Shown one piece after another: positions 44,316-52,448 of a stretch of DNA of 64,000 nt. Origin of the DNA: Pueribacillus theae. GTDB lineage: Bacteria; Bacillota; Bacilli; Bacillales; UBA6769. Both the position numbers and the translations under genes were made by a program. The DNA lies in NCBI RefSeq assembly GCF_003097615.1, contig NZ_QCZG01000006.1, positions 1 through 64,000 on the forward strand, in the 5' to 3' direction. The notes below the pieces were generated by a model. That model was not told the DNA's origin, searched no databases, and saw only the letters and a list, made by a program, of their open reading frames with translations. Position 1 is the first letter of the stretch, and each line of letters begins with the position of its first letter.

Positions 44316-45068
44316 TTATTTTTTATTTTTATCTACAAAAGCTGCCATGGCATCCCGCATAAATTTCGCTAAACCTTCACCATACTTGTCAATGTTTTTC
44401 ATGAAGCGATCATCATCAACATACATCTGTCCTAATCCTTTGAACGCATCAAGAGTATATTGGTGGCCGAAGTGGTTATTTAAGAAATCATACCATTCTT
44501 TAATCGCAGCCTGGGCTTCTTTTGACTCAGGTGAATGATTGCGAAGGTCCGCAAGTTTTTTAAAAATGGAAGCCATTGTTTTAGACATCTTTTCCTGTTC
44601 ATCTTTCGTCATATTGCCAACTTTCTTATTCGCATGATCAACAGCTTCATCCCCCCACTTTTCCCTCGCTTCCTGTTCGTACGGATTATGGCTAAAGTCA
44701 AATCCTTCGAATTTTTCCTCATTCGTCATTTCTATCTCACCTTTCAAATGCATCATTGTTTTCTCAACCGTCGCAATCATTTTATCTAGCCGATTTCGCT
44801 TTTCAAGCAACATTTTGTGGTGTAATTCTAATGCTTCTTGACGATTAAATGAAGGGCGATTGATAATCTCTTTAATTTTTTTTAAAGGGAAGCCAAGCTC
44901 CTTGAAAAATAAAATCTGTTGCAGTGTTTCGAGATTTTCGTTGGAGTAGATCCTGTAACCAGACTCTGTTACTTTATCTGGAGTTAATAACCCGATTTCA
45001 TCATAATGGTGTAGTGTGCGCACACTAATTCCGACTAACTCTGCCACTTCTTTTACTTTCAATGCCAT
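44316..45068 (-). CDS. MerR-family regulator with TipAS domain (Mta/TipA-like)
   Basis: A 250-residue activator from the ATG at 45068 (GGGAGG upstream). The MerR helix-turn-helix covers residues 1-70 (KVKEVAELVGISVRTLHHYDEIGLL), a linker coiled coil follows to about 108, and the C-terminal TipAS domain binds hydrophobic drugs or peptides. The B. subtilis relative Mta activates multidrug efflux genes. Its own promoter is of the MerR type with a 19-bp spacer, indicating autoregulation. Confidence 0.92.
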   Translation of the reverse strand: MALKVKEVAELVGISVRTLHHYDEIGLLTPDKVTESGYRIYSNENLETLQQILFFKELGFPLKKIKEIINRPSFNRQEALELHHKMLLEKRNRLDKMIATVEKTMMHLKGEIEMTNEEKFEGFDFSHNPYEQEAREKWGDEAVDHANKKVGNMTKDEQEKMSKTMASIFKKLADLRNHSPESKEAQAAIKEWYDFLNNHFGHQYTLDAFKGLGQMYVDDDRFMKNIDKYGEGLAKFMRDAMAAFVDKNKK

Positions 45069-45091
45069 CAAATTTCCTCCCTTCAACTCTC

Positions 45092-45122
45092 AATATAAAG
45101 TATCACGCTACGTGAGAGTCAA
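45092..45122 (-). promoter_or_regulatory. MerR-type promoter with 19-bp spacer and operator
   Basis: On the minus strand TTGACT (45122-45117) and TATATT (45097-45092) are 19 bp apart, the long spacing that MerR activators correct. The spacer carries the palindrome TCACG-TAG-CGTGA. Confidence 0.75.
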
Positions 45123-45133
45123 GTGTTAAAATA

Positions 45134-45179
45134 AAAAACGAAACGAGTTCATCGCTGTGATGAACTCGTTTCGTTTTTA
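45134..45179. terminator. Strong bidirectional terminator
   Basis: AAACGAAACGAGTTCATC pairs with GATGAACTCGTTTCGTTT, flanked by A-rich and T-rich runs. It ends the MFS gene transcript before the MerR promoter. Confidence 0.85.
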
Positions 45180-45187
45180 GCAGCCGA

Positions 45188-46693
45188 TTATTCGGTTTGG
45201 GGTTTTAATTTTAATTTTTTCGCAACTGCTTCATCTGTCTTCGGTGGCTGCACCCGTTTCATAAAGAAAGACAGGATTAAAGCAACAAGTGCGATGAAAG
45301 TTGCGATAAAAAAGGTAAAGGTAATCCCATTTAGCATGGCAACTTTGGACAATTGCTCCATTGCTTCAGGGCTGACTGCTCCATGATTAGAAGCGGCTGC
45401 TTTCGCAGCGAGCTCTGTTCCTTTTGTCTCCATTCGCGTATTCATAATCGTTATAAGCACTGCAGAACCGATGGCACCCGAAATTTGCTGCAGCGTATTG
45501 TTCATCGCTGTTCCATGCGGATTTGCCGAAACAGGCAACTGATTCAAACCATTTGTCATGACTGGCATCATGACGAGTGACATCCCCAGCATCCGAATCG
45601 AATAGAGAAACATGATGTAATAAAATCCAGAATCTAAGCTAAGCTTACTAAAGAGATAGGTAGTGAAAACCGTAATCGTAAGACCGATCACCGCTAAGAC
45701 ACGCCCTCCATATTTGTCGAATAATCTTCCAGTGATAGGCGACATAATTCCCATTAGAATCGCTCCCGGAAGCATAAGCATTCCAGCGTGAAACGGTGAA
45801 ATTCCTCTTACCGTTTGAACATAAATTGGGGTAAGAATCATTCCTGAAAACATGGAAGCAGATAATACGATCATAATGACAGAGGACAAAGCGAACATCG
45901 GATATTTATAAATTCGAAATTCCAACATGGGATCGTCCATGCGAAGCTGGCGAATAATAAACGCCACAAGGGCAACGGCTCCGGCGATAATTGTTCCGTA
46001 AACGATCGGTGCATCCCAGCCTTTATCGCCTGCCGAGCTGAAACCATAAAGTAAACCGCCAAAAGCGATGCTTGATAAAACAAGCGAAAAAATATCTACT
46101 TTAATATCACGGTTTGGCGTGATATTTTTTAATTTAAAAAAGGCAAAAATAAGCGCTAAAGCGGCAAACGGCAAAACAATTTCAAAAAGCGTCCGCCAAC
46201 TATAATGTTCAACGACCCAGCCTGACAATGTCGGCCCAATTGCTGGTGCAGTGATCATAACAAGCCCGAATATTCCCATTGCGGTCCCTCTCCGTTCAAC
46301 CGGAAAGGCAGTGAGCATCACATTCATTAAGAGTGGCATCATGATTCCGGACCCGGAAGCTTGGATCATTCGGCCAGCTATAAGGAAACCAAAAGAAGGT
46401 GAGAAAGCGGCAAGCGCTGTCCCAAGCGTAAACAATAACATGGCAGTTAAGAACAGCCTTCTATTTGTAAATCTCTGAATGAAAAATGCACTCGCTGGAA
46501 TCAATATTCCATTGACAAGCATGTATCCATTTGTCAACCACTGCACGACAGCAGGCTTTACACTGAACTCGGTCATAATTGCAGGAAGCGCTACATTTAA
46601 CAAGGTATTATTCAACAATGCCACAAAAGCTCCGAAAAAAAGAATGGCAATCATGCCATATGGTGGGTTTTCATGTAATTTTTTTATATCCAT
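45188..46693 (-). CDS. DHA2-family MFS multidrug efflux protein
   Basis: A 501-residue drug/H+ antiporter of the EmrB/QacA (14-helix) type from the ATG at 46693 (GAGGAGAG upstream; frame extends 12 codons). Characteristic motifs are ALPAIM..EF in helix 1 and GRMIQASGSGIMMPL. LmrB-like. It is divergent from a TetR repressor, with two palindromic sites in the shared intergenic region, so it is probably drug-inducible. Confidence 0.92.
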   Translation of the reverse strand: MDIKKLHENPPYGMIAILFFGAFVALLNNTLLNVALPAIMTEFSVKPAVVQWLTNGYMLVNGILIPASAFFIQRFTNRRLFLTAMLLFTLGTALAAFSPSFGFLIAGRMIQASGSGIMMPLLMNVMLTAFPVERRGTAMGIFGLVMITAPAIGPTLSGWVVEHYSWRTLFEIVLPFAALALIFAFFKLKNITPNRDIKVDIFSLVLSSIAFGGLLYGFSSAGDKGWDAPIVYGTIIAGAVALVAFIIRQLRMDDPMLEFRIYKYPMFALSSVIMIVLSASMFSGMILTPIYVQTVRGISPFHAGMLMLPGAILMGIMSPITGRLFDKYGGRVLAVIGLTITVFTTYLFSKLSLDSGFYYIMFLYSIRMLGMSLVMMPVMTNGLNQLPVSANPHGTAMNNTLQQISGAIGSAVLITIMNTRMETKGTELAAKAAASNHGAVSPEAMEQLSKVAMLNGITFTFFIATFIALVALILSFFMKRVQPPKTDEAVAKKLKLKPQTE

Positions 46694-46732
46694 AAATCTC
46701 TCCTCATTCCCCTTTTTATTACCTTTCATATT

Positions 46733-46749
46733 TTATACTGAAAGTATAA
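46733..46749. promoter_or_regulatory. TetR-type operator 1
   Basis: Perfect palindrome TTATACT-GAA-AGTATAA, 40 bp upstream of the MFS start codon. Confidence 0.65.
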
Positions 46750-46819
46750 TTTATGCAAACAAAAAAATTCAAGGTTACCAATATTGTTGATAAATAAAGA
46801 TCTATGTATTAATCTGTAA

Positions 46820-46836
46820 TTATACTAAGTGTATAA
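46820..46836. promoter_or_regulatory. TetR-type operator 2
   Basis: TTATACT-AAG-TGTATAA, the same palindrome with one mismatch, ending 10 bp before the tetR start codon at 46847. Confidence 0.65.
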
Positions 46837-46846
46837 AGGTGATTAT

Positions 46847-47716
46847 ATGATCGATCGAAAACAGCATGTTTTCTTAACGGCGCAGCGACTTTTTTTAGAA
46901 AAAGGCTTTTCTGCTACTTCTGTTCAAGATATTTTAGAAGAATCGGGTATATCCAAGGGGACTTTCTATAATTATTTTTCTTCTAAAAATGAGTGTCTTA
47001 TTGCTATTCTCGAACACGCGTATGATGAAGCATTGATTAGAAGGCAGGAATTGATTATCGGGAAAGATGTTTCAAATAAAAATATTTTAGCCAAACAGAT
47101 TGCGGTTCGTACGCAAGTGAATCGAGAACACAATTTGATGCCGTTGTTTGGAGCAATTTTTCACTCCAAAGATGCTGAATTAAAAGCGTTTATAAAAAAA
47201 CAGCTTTTAACAGAGCTAGCTTGGCTTTCGAAAAGACTAGTTGATGTGTATGGGCAAGAGGCTAAACCATATTCTTTAGACTGCGCAGTTATGTTGATTG
47301 GTATGATTCAGCATTATCATGTGTCAATACCCGGTTCAAATGAGGATTTGGAGCCTGAAATCATCGTTCAGTTCATTCTGCGGAGGATGGATTCCATTAT
47401 TTCCGGCATGATTTCAACGGACGATAAATTGCTTGATATAGGAATATTTTTACAACAGTCCAATGAAAAGCGTTACAGCAAAGAGCAATTGCTCGAAAAG
47501 CTTCATCATTTTTTAGCTTCACTCGATAATAAGCTTGGCAGCAAACAATATCCTGAGTTTCTAATCGATGAATTACAATCAGAACAGCCGAGAGTTCTCT
47601 TAATCGAAACGGTCATCCGTTCCTTCCGTGAAGCTTTTATTGGAACTTCAGCTGAATTAGAAGCACAGGAGATTGCTCTCCATTTATATCATTACTTAAA
47701 TACGCTTAAAAAATAA
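46847..47716 (+). CDS. TetR-family repressor
   Basis: A 289-residue repressor from the ATG at 46847 (AAAGGTGAT upstream; the frame extends 6 codons more). The helix-turn-helix is at about 25-45 (TSVQDILEESGISKGTFYNYF). It is longer than usual for TetR (about 200), with an extended C-terminal ligand-binding region like the YxaF/LmrA-YerO or FadR-type larger members. It is divergent from the MFS gene and likely represses both through the two palindromes. Confidence 0.92.
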   Translation: MIDRKQHVFLTAQRLFLEKGFSATSVQDILEESGISKGTFYNYFSSKNECLIAILEHAYDEALIRRQELIIGKDVSNKNILAKQIAVRTQVNREHNLMPLFGAIFHSKDAELKAFIKKQLLTELAWLSKRLVDVYGQEAKPYSLDCAVMLIGMIQHYHVSIPGSNEDLEPEIIVQFILRRMDSIISGMISTDDKLLDIGIFLQQSNEKRYSKEQLLEKLHHFLASLDNKLGSKQYPEFLIDELQSEQPRVLLIETVIRSFREAFIGTSAELEAQEIALHLYHYLNTLKK

Positions 47717-47750
47717 GTCCGAGCCTGAGTTATATTTCCTCAAAAATATT

Positions 47751-47783
47751 AAAACCCGAAGTGAAAAAATACGCTTCGGGTTT
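47751..47783. terminator. Terminator between convergent tetR and nitroreductase genes
   Basis: AAACCCGAAG pairs with CTTCGGGTTT; A and T runs on both sides allow use in both directions. Confidence 0.85.
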
Positions 47784-48309
47784 ATTCATTAAATTTTCCA
47801 AAGTAAACAATTTCATCAAAGGCGACATGCTTTTTCGGTTTAGGTTGATTTGAAGGATAACCGATGCCAATAACTGCTGTAATCCGTCTGTCATCCGGGA
47901 TTGAAGCTAGTTTGCGAACGTGGCTTTCACGTTTTTCAGATTCCTGTGCATCTTCCGAATGGTAAATTGCTCCAAACGCCGCACCTAAATTTTCTTCTGT
48001 TGCAGCGAGCCACATGAAACCACATGCAATGGAAGAGTCTTGTAACCAGTATTTGCTGACAGAAGGCCTACCTGTTACAATAATTCCTGCACCGGCGTCA
48101 GCCAACCATTTCATAAACGGAGTGGCTTCAGAAAGGCTTCGTAATTGTTCCCTTTCTGTAATTACAATGAGCTCTCTGGATGCCAAATTATTGCCTGTTG
48201 GGGCCAAATAACCTGCTCGCACGATCCGTTCAATCTTTTCGTTTTCTACTTCCTGTTGTGAAAATGAAGTAATTTCCCGTCGTTGTTCAACCGCTTCGTG
48301 AACATTCAT
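47782..48309 (-). CDS. Nitroreductase-family flavoprotein
   Basis: A 175-residue FMN-dependent oxidoreductase from the ATG at 48309 (AAAGGAG upstream; frame extends 11 codons). The QRREITSF start, the APTGNNLASRELIVI segment and the C-terminal GIGYPSNQPKPKKH are typical. It probably reduces nitro or quinone compounds; the physiological substrate is unknown. Confidence 0.88.
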   Translation of the reverse strand: MNVHEAVEQRREITSFSQQEVENEKIERIVRAGYLAPTGNNLASRELIVITEREQLRSLSEATPFMKWLADAGAGIIVTGRPSVSKYWLQDSSIACGFMWLAATEENLGAAFGAIYHSEDAQESEKRESHVRKLASIPDDRRITAVIGIGYPSNQPKPKKHVAFDEIVYFGKFNE

Positions 48310-48363
48310 TTTTATTCTCCTTTCCAAAACTAAAAAAATCATAATAAACCGATATGTTTTATT

Positions 48364-48413
48364 ATAAAGCGAGACTTCCAGCAGTGGGGGTTTTTTTCAT
48401 CCCCCACTGCTGG
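48364..48413 (+). repeat. Interspersed palindromic repeat, copy D1
   Basis: TATAAAGCGAGACTTCCAGC followed by a strong hairpin in which CAGCAGTGGGGG pairs with CCCCCACTGCTG around a T-rich loop. The left part matches copies B and C; the right core is absent. The 300-bp gap from 48310 to 48637 is filled by this copy, copy D2 and the next terminator. Confidence 0.65.
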
Positions 48414-48468
48414 TTAGCACTCACAGAGTATAATTCTCGCTAACTCACTTCGTTCGTAGTCTCGATAA

Positions 48469-48572
48469 ACGAGACTTATCAGGGGATTAGCGTCCGTTAT
48501 CCCCCACTTAGGCTTCTTTGATTCCTCTAAGTCTTCAAGTGGGGGTCTTACGGACGGTTGCGGCATGATAAA
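48469..48572 (+). repeat. Interspersed palindromic repeat, copy D2 (longest)
   Basis: Starts with a GTCTCG-ATAAA-CGAGAC hairpin, contains CCCCCACTTAGG...CCTCTAAGTCTTCAAGTGGGG as a long imperfect hairpin, and ends GGTCTTACGGACGGTTGCGG plus CATGATAA. This is the most complete copy and looks like the end of an IS605/TnpB-type element. Confidence 0.7.
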
Positions 48573-48593
48573 TGATGATTGCCATACGCACAA

Positions 48594-48622
48594 AAGCCAA
48601 AGAGTCGATTTCTCTTTGGCTT
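48594..48622 (-). terminator. Terminator of the LysM-3D gene
   Basis: AAGCCAAAGAG pairs with CTCTTTGGCTT (perfect 11 bp) with TTTTG on the minus strand. Confidence 0.75.
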
Positions 48623-48637
48623 AGATAATTTTTGCAA

Positions 48638-49444
48638 TTATAGTACTTTAATTTTTACTTTCTTTATTCCCCAATTAGAAGCGGCTTGTTTGGACGGGAT
48701 AAAGACATCAATTTTATTGCCTTTTATTGCCCCGCCTGTATCTCCTGCGATCGCTTCACCATATCCTTCTACCCAAACTTTTGTCCCAAGAGGGATAACA
48801 TTCGGATCGACAGCAATTACTTTTTGATTAGGATTGGCTTTTAAATTAATGCCTGTTGCGGTAACTCCGGAACATCCAGGACAGTTGGCCGTATAGGCAG
48901 TTGCCGTCACTGTCAATTCTTTAGAAGCGTTTTCCGGGGCGGAAACCGGCTTAGATTGCCCAGCAGCTTGTTTAGGTTGCGTAGTGGCTTTTTCAGATTG
49001 TGCAGAAGCCTTTTTAGGTTGAACCGCTGCCTCTTTTTTCACTGTTCCTTTTACCGATAGTTTATCGCCGGGATGAATCAAGTCACTTGAAAGCCCGTTC
49101 CAGCTTTTTAATTCACTGACTGAAATACCATGGTTTGAAGCAATAACGAAAAGTGTATCTCCACTCTTGACTGTGTATGTATTTGCGCCGTTTTCGGCAG
49201 GTGTCACAGTTTTTTCAGCTTCCTTTGCATTTCCTCCAATTTGTAGCTGTTGATTGGGATAGATAATTGTAGAAGACAAGTTATTCCAGTTTTGTATATT
49301 TTGAACTGTAACATTATTTGCCTGAGAGATGCTCCAAAGTGTATCCCCTTTTTTTACAGTATGTACAGAAGCTGCTGATGCTTGGCTTGCTGCACCTATT
49401 GTGATGGCTGTAAATGCTGTAAATGCAATAAGTTGTTTTTTCAT
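48638..49444 (-). CDS. Secreted LysM/3D-domain cell-wall protein (YocH-like)
   Basis: A 268-residue secreted protein: signal peptide (1-24, ending ASA), two LysM domains (about 28-70 and 88-132, both beginning with VKxGDTL), a Lys/Gln/Ala-rich linker with tandem AxQxK-like repeats (about 138-170) and a C-terminal 3D domain (about 175-268). The three conserved aspartates are in VDPN, GDTGG and IDVF. YocH-type proteins are peptidoglycan hydrolases released into the medium and are often controlled by WalR. Confidence 0.93.
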   Translation of the reverse strand: MKKQLIAFTAFTAITIGAASQASAASVHTVKKGDTLWSISQANNVTVQNIQNWNNLSSTIIYPNQQLQIGGNAKEAEKTVTPAENGANTYTVKSGDTLFVIASNHGISVSELKSWNGLSSDLIHPGDKLSVKGTVKKEAAVQPKKASAQSEKATTQPKQAAGQSKPVSAPENASKELTVTATAYTANCPGCSGVTATGINLKANPNQKVIAVDPNVIPLGTKVWVEGYGEAIAGDTGGAIKGNKIDVFIPSKQAASNWGIKKVKIKVL

Positions 49445-49546
49445 AGATTGAAAGCCCCCTTTTTCTTACTGTCCCAACTTTACCATTCGAAAGTTACAAG
49501 GAGATTTCAAATCTATAAAGACAAGATAACAAAATAATTACAGCAA

Positions 49547-49574
49547 AACTCCCGAGTTAAGAAAACTCGGGAGT
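49547..49574 (-). terminator. Terminator of the SDR gene
   Basis: CTCCCGAGTT-AAGAAA-ACTCGGGAG with TTTTGC on the minus strand. Confidence 0.85.
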
Positions 49575-49579
49575 AAGTC

Positions 49580-50455
49580 TTATGAAGTTGTAAAATCTGC
49601 ACCATCTACATGAATCGTTTGCCCGCTCATATAGCTAGAATCATTTGAAGCAAGAAAAACATAAGCCGGTGCAACCTCTGCAGGTTGTCCACGCCTTGCC
49701 ATTGGAGTGTCTTCTCCATGTTCTTCTACTTTCTGTTTATCAAACGTTGCAGGGATCAATGGGGTCCATATTGGACCGGGCGCGACGGCATTTACACGAA
49801 TTTTTTTCTTAGCTAGATTTAAAGCAAGTGAACGTGTTAAAGCTGTAATTGCTCCCTTTGATGCTGAATAATCAATTAATCCTGGAGAGCCGTTGTACGC
49901 TGTAATCGAGGATGTATTGATAATAACATCGCCGCTTGATAAATGAGGGAGTGCCGACTTTACTAAGTAAAAGATTGAGTAAATATTCGTCTCGAATGTT
50001 TCATGGAGCTGGTTATTGGAAATATCGAGAAAATTTTGTTGCGGGAATTGTTTTCCAGCATTGTTTACGACAATGTTTATTTTGCCGAACTCATGTAATA
50101 CTTTCTTTATCAGCTCTTTTCCGCTTTCAGGTTTACTAATGTCAGTGGCAATTTTTAATGCTTGGACACCATATGACTGAATGCATCTTATTGTGTCTTC
50201 AGCATCTTTATGTTCGTCTAAATAGGAAATGGCAACATTGGCCCCTTCTTTTGCGAATGCTACAGCAACAGCACGCCCGATTCCACTGTCACCACCCGTA
50301 ATAAGTGCAACTTTGCCGTCTAATTTACCAGAACCTTTATAATCTTTATCATCAAATATGGGCTCCGGAACCATTTTTGCTTCGATTCCGGGCTGATGAG
50401 CTTGAGTTTGTCCAATGATTTGTTCATTCATTTTTTCATATTTATCTTGCGTCAT
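49580..50455 (-). CDS. SDR oxidoreductase, general stress (YdaD/GsP39-like)
   Basis: A 291-residue short-chain dehydrogenase with an N-terminal extension typical of the stress-related subgroup. The dinucleotide site is TGGDSGIGR, the structural NNAG follows, and the catalytic YSASK is present. Substrate unknown. A near-consensus SigB promoter upstream fits general stress control, as for B. subtilis ydaD. GGAGGG precedes the ATG. Confidence 0.92.
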   Translation of the reverse strand: MTQDKYEKMNEQIIGQTQAHQPGIEAKMVPEPIFDDKDYKGSGKLDGKVALITGGDSGIGRAVAVAFAKEGANVAISYLDEHKDAEDTIRCIQSYGVQALKIATDISKPESGKELIKKVLHEFGKINIVVNNAGKQFPQQNFLDISNNQLHETFETNIYSIFYLVKSALPHLSSGDVIINTSSITAYNGSPGLIDYSASKGAITALTRSLALNLAKKKIRVNAVAPGPIWTPLIPATFDKQKVEEHGEDTPMARRGQPAEVAPAYVFLASNDSSYMSGQTIHVDGADFTTS

Positions 50456-50503
50456 TCAGGTTCCCTCCTCTGAATGGTTAAGATTTATCTGTGTCTATTG
50501 TCT

Positions 50504-50528
50504 ATTCCCTTTACAACAAAGAATAAAC
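50504..50528 (-). promoter_or_regulatory. SigB promoter of the SDR gene
   Basis: GTTTAT (50528-50523) and GGGAAT (50509-50504) with a 13-bp spacer; the SigB consensus is GTTTAA-N12-14-GGGWAW. Confidence 0.7.
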
Positions 50529-50565
50529 GCATGAATAGAAGAGAGAACCAAAAGTTGATGATTAA

Positions 50566-52374
50566 TTACAAGCTTTCCATTTCAGTTAAAATGTTCTCGA
50601 ATAAAGTTAAGCCATCAGAAATTGGTTTTGGAGATGTCATATCGACACCGGCTGATTTCAGTACTTCGATTGGATAATCAGAGCTTCCTGCACGAAGGTA
50701 GTTTACATATCGCTCCACCGCCGGCTGTCCCTCTTCAAGGATCTGCTTGGACAATGACGCGGCTGCACTATATCCTGTCGCATATTGATAAACGTAGAAG
50801 TTATAGTAGAAATGTGGGATTCTCGCCCATTCCAGTCCAATCTGCTTATCAATTGTAAGATCCGTACCGAAGTATTTCTTGTTTAACGCATAATATTCAT
50901 TTGTAAGCAGTTCTGCTGTCAAAGGTTCTCCTGATGCGGCTTTTTCATGAATCAGCTGTTCAAATTCTGCAAACATCGTCTGTCTAAAGACGGTTCCGCG
51001 ATATCCTTCAAGGAAATGATTCAGCAAATACATTTTTTCCGCTTTGTCATTCGTTTTTTCCAGTAAATAATGATTCAAAAGTGATTCGTTGCATGTTGAA
51101 GCGACTTCTGCGACAAAAATGGAATAATTGGCGTAAGGATAGGGTTGGTTTTCCCATGTGTAATAGCTGTGCATCGAATGCCCCAGTTCATGCGCCAACG
51201 TAAATAAATTGTTCACGTTATCTTGCCAGTTCATCAAAATATATGGCATCGTTCCAAACGTGCCTGATGAATAGGCCCCGCTTCTCTTGCCTACATTTTC
51301 GTGGACATCAATCCAGCGGCTTTCAAACCCCTTTTCCACTGTTTTTACATACTCTTCACCTAACGGTTCGAATGCTTCTAAAATAACTTTTTTCGCTTCT
51401 TCATAAGTGAATTCCATTTTTACGTCTTTCACAAGAGGGGTGTAAAGGTCATACATGTGCAGCTCATCAATTCCGAGCATTTTCTTTCTTAATTTGACGT
51501 AACGGTGAAGCAGATCAAGACGGCTGTTGACCGTTTTAACGAGATTATCATAGACCGACTCGGGAATGTTGTTACCGTCTAATGCCGCTTCTCTGGCTGA
51601 ATTGTAATTTCTAACGCGAGCGTAAAAATTATTTTTCTTCACAGCACCCGAGAGCGTACTTGCAAACGTATTTTTAAACGCGCCATATGTACTGTAAACC
51701 GCTTCGAAAGCTGATTTCCTGACGTCGCGATTGTCACTTTCTAGAAAGCGGATATACCGGCCATGCGTCACTTCGACATCTTTTCCATTTTCATCTTTTA
51801 TAACAGGAAATTTTAAGTCTGCATTATTTAGCATTCCAAATGTATTACTAGGCGAGCTTGTTACTTCACTTGCTTGTGCAAGCAAGGCCTCTTCTTTTTG
51901 GGATAACACGTGGGGCCGCTGGCGATTAATTTCTTCCAGCGCATGTGTATACAGCTTAAGTTTGTCATTTTCTTCAAGAAAATAATTAAGCGTTGATTCA
52001 GGAATCGATAAAAGCTCAGGGACGATGAATGCCAATTCGCTGCTTACCCCCGTCGCTAGGTTGAAAGCTCGGTCTTTCAGCCCTTGGTTATGGGCGTTCG
52101 TTGTATCTTCATCATTCCGCATACTCGCATATGTATAAACTTTACTTAGCTTCATCGAAATCTCATTTTGAAGTTCCAACGCTTCATAAAGCGTTTCTGA
52201 CGACTCCCCTAATTTTCCTTGAAATTCAGTGATTTTCGGAAGAAGGTTTTTTACATTTTGAAATTCAGTTTCCCATTCTTGTTCATTTGCAAAAATAGCT
52301 TCAAGGTTCCATGTTTCTTCTTTTGGAATGTCACTTCTCTTTGGCAATGATTGGACAGATGATTCTTCTGGCAT
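50566..52374 (-). CDS. pepF: Oligoendopeptidase F
   Basis: A 602-residue M3B zinc peptidase (YjbG) that cleaves peptides of about 7-17 residues in the cytoplasm. The HExxH motif is in AHELGHSMHSYY, with the downstream zinc-ligand Glu in FVAEVAST. In B. subtilis pepF lies between coiA and spxH; here an IS separates it from coiA and 8.5 kb of genes from spxH. GGAGGTG precedes the ATG. Confidence 0.96.
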   Translation of the reverse strand: MPEESSVQSLPKRSDIPKEETWNLEAIFANEQEWETEFQNVKNLLPKITEFQGKLGESSETLYEALELQNEISMKLSKVYTYASMRNDEDTTNAHNQGLKDRAFNLATGVSSELAFIVPELLSIPESTLNYFLEENDKLKLYTHALEEINRQRPHVLSQKEEALLAQASEVTSSPSNTFGMLNNADLKFPVIKDENGKDVEVTHGRYIRFLESDNRDVRKSAFEAVYSTYGAFKNTFASTLSGAVKKNNFYARVRNYNSAREAALDGNNIPESVYDNLVKTVNSRLDLLHRYVKLRKKMLGIDELHMYDLYTPLVKDVKMEFTYEEAKKVILEAFEPLGEEYVKTVEKGFESRWIDVHENVGKRSGAYSSGTFGTMPYILMNWQDNVNNLFTLAHELGHSMHSYYTWENQPYPYANYSIFVAEVASTCNESLLNHYLLEKTNDKAEKMYLLNHFLEGYRGTVFRQTMFAEFEQLIHEKAASGEPLTAELLTNEYYALNKKYFGTDLTIDKQIGLEWARIPHFYYNFYVYQYATGYSAAASLSKQILEEGQPAVERYVNYLRAGSSDYPIEVLKSAGVDMTSPKPISDGLTLFENILTEMESL

Positions 52375-52448
52375 AAAAGCACCTCCACTTGTATTAGAAA
52401 ATTTTGTTATTAGTTTATTCTAATGGATTGAACTTATTAATGCACTAG

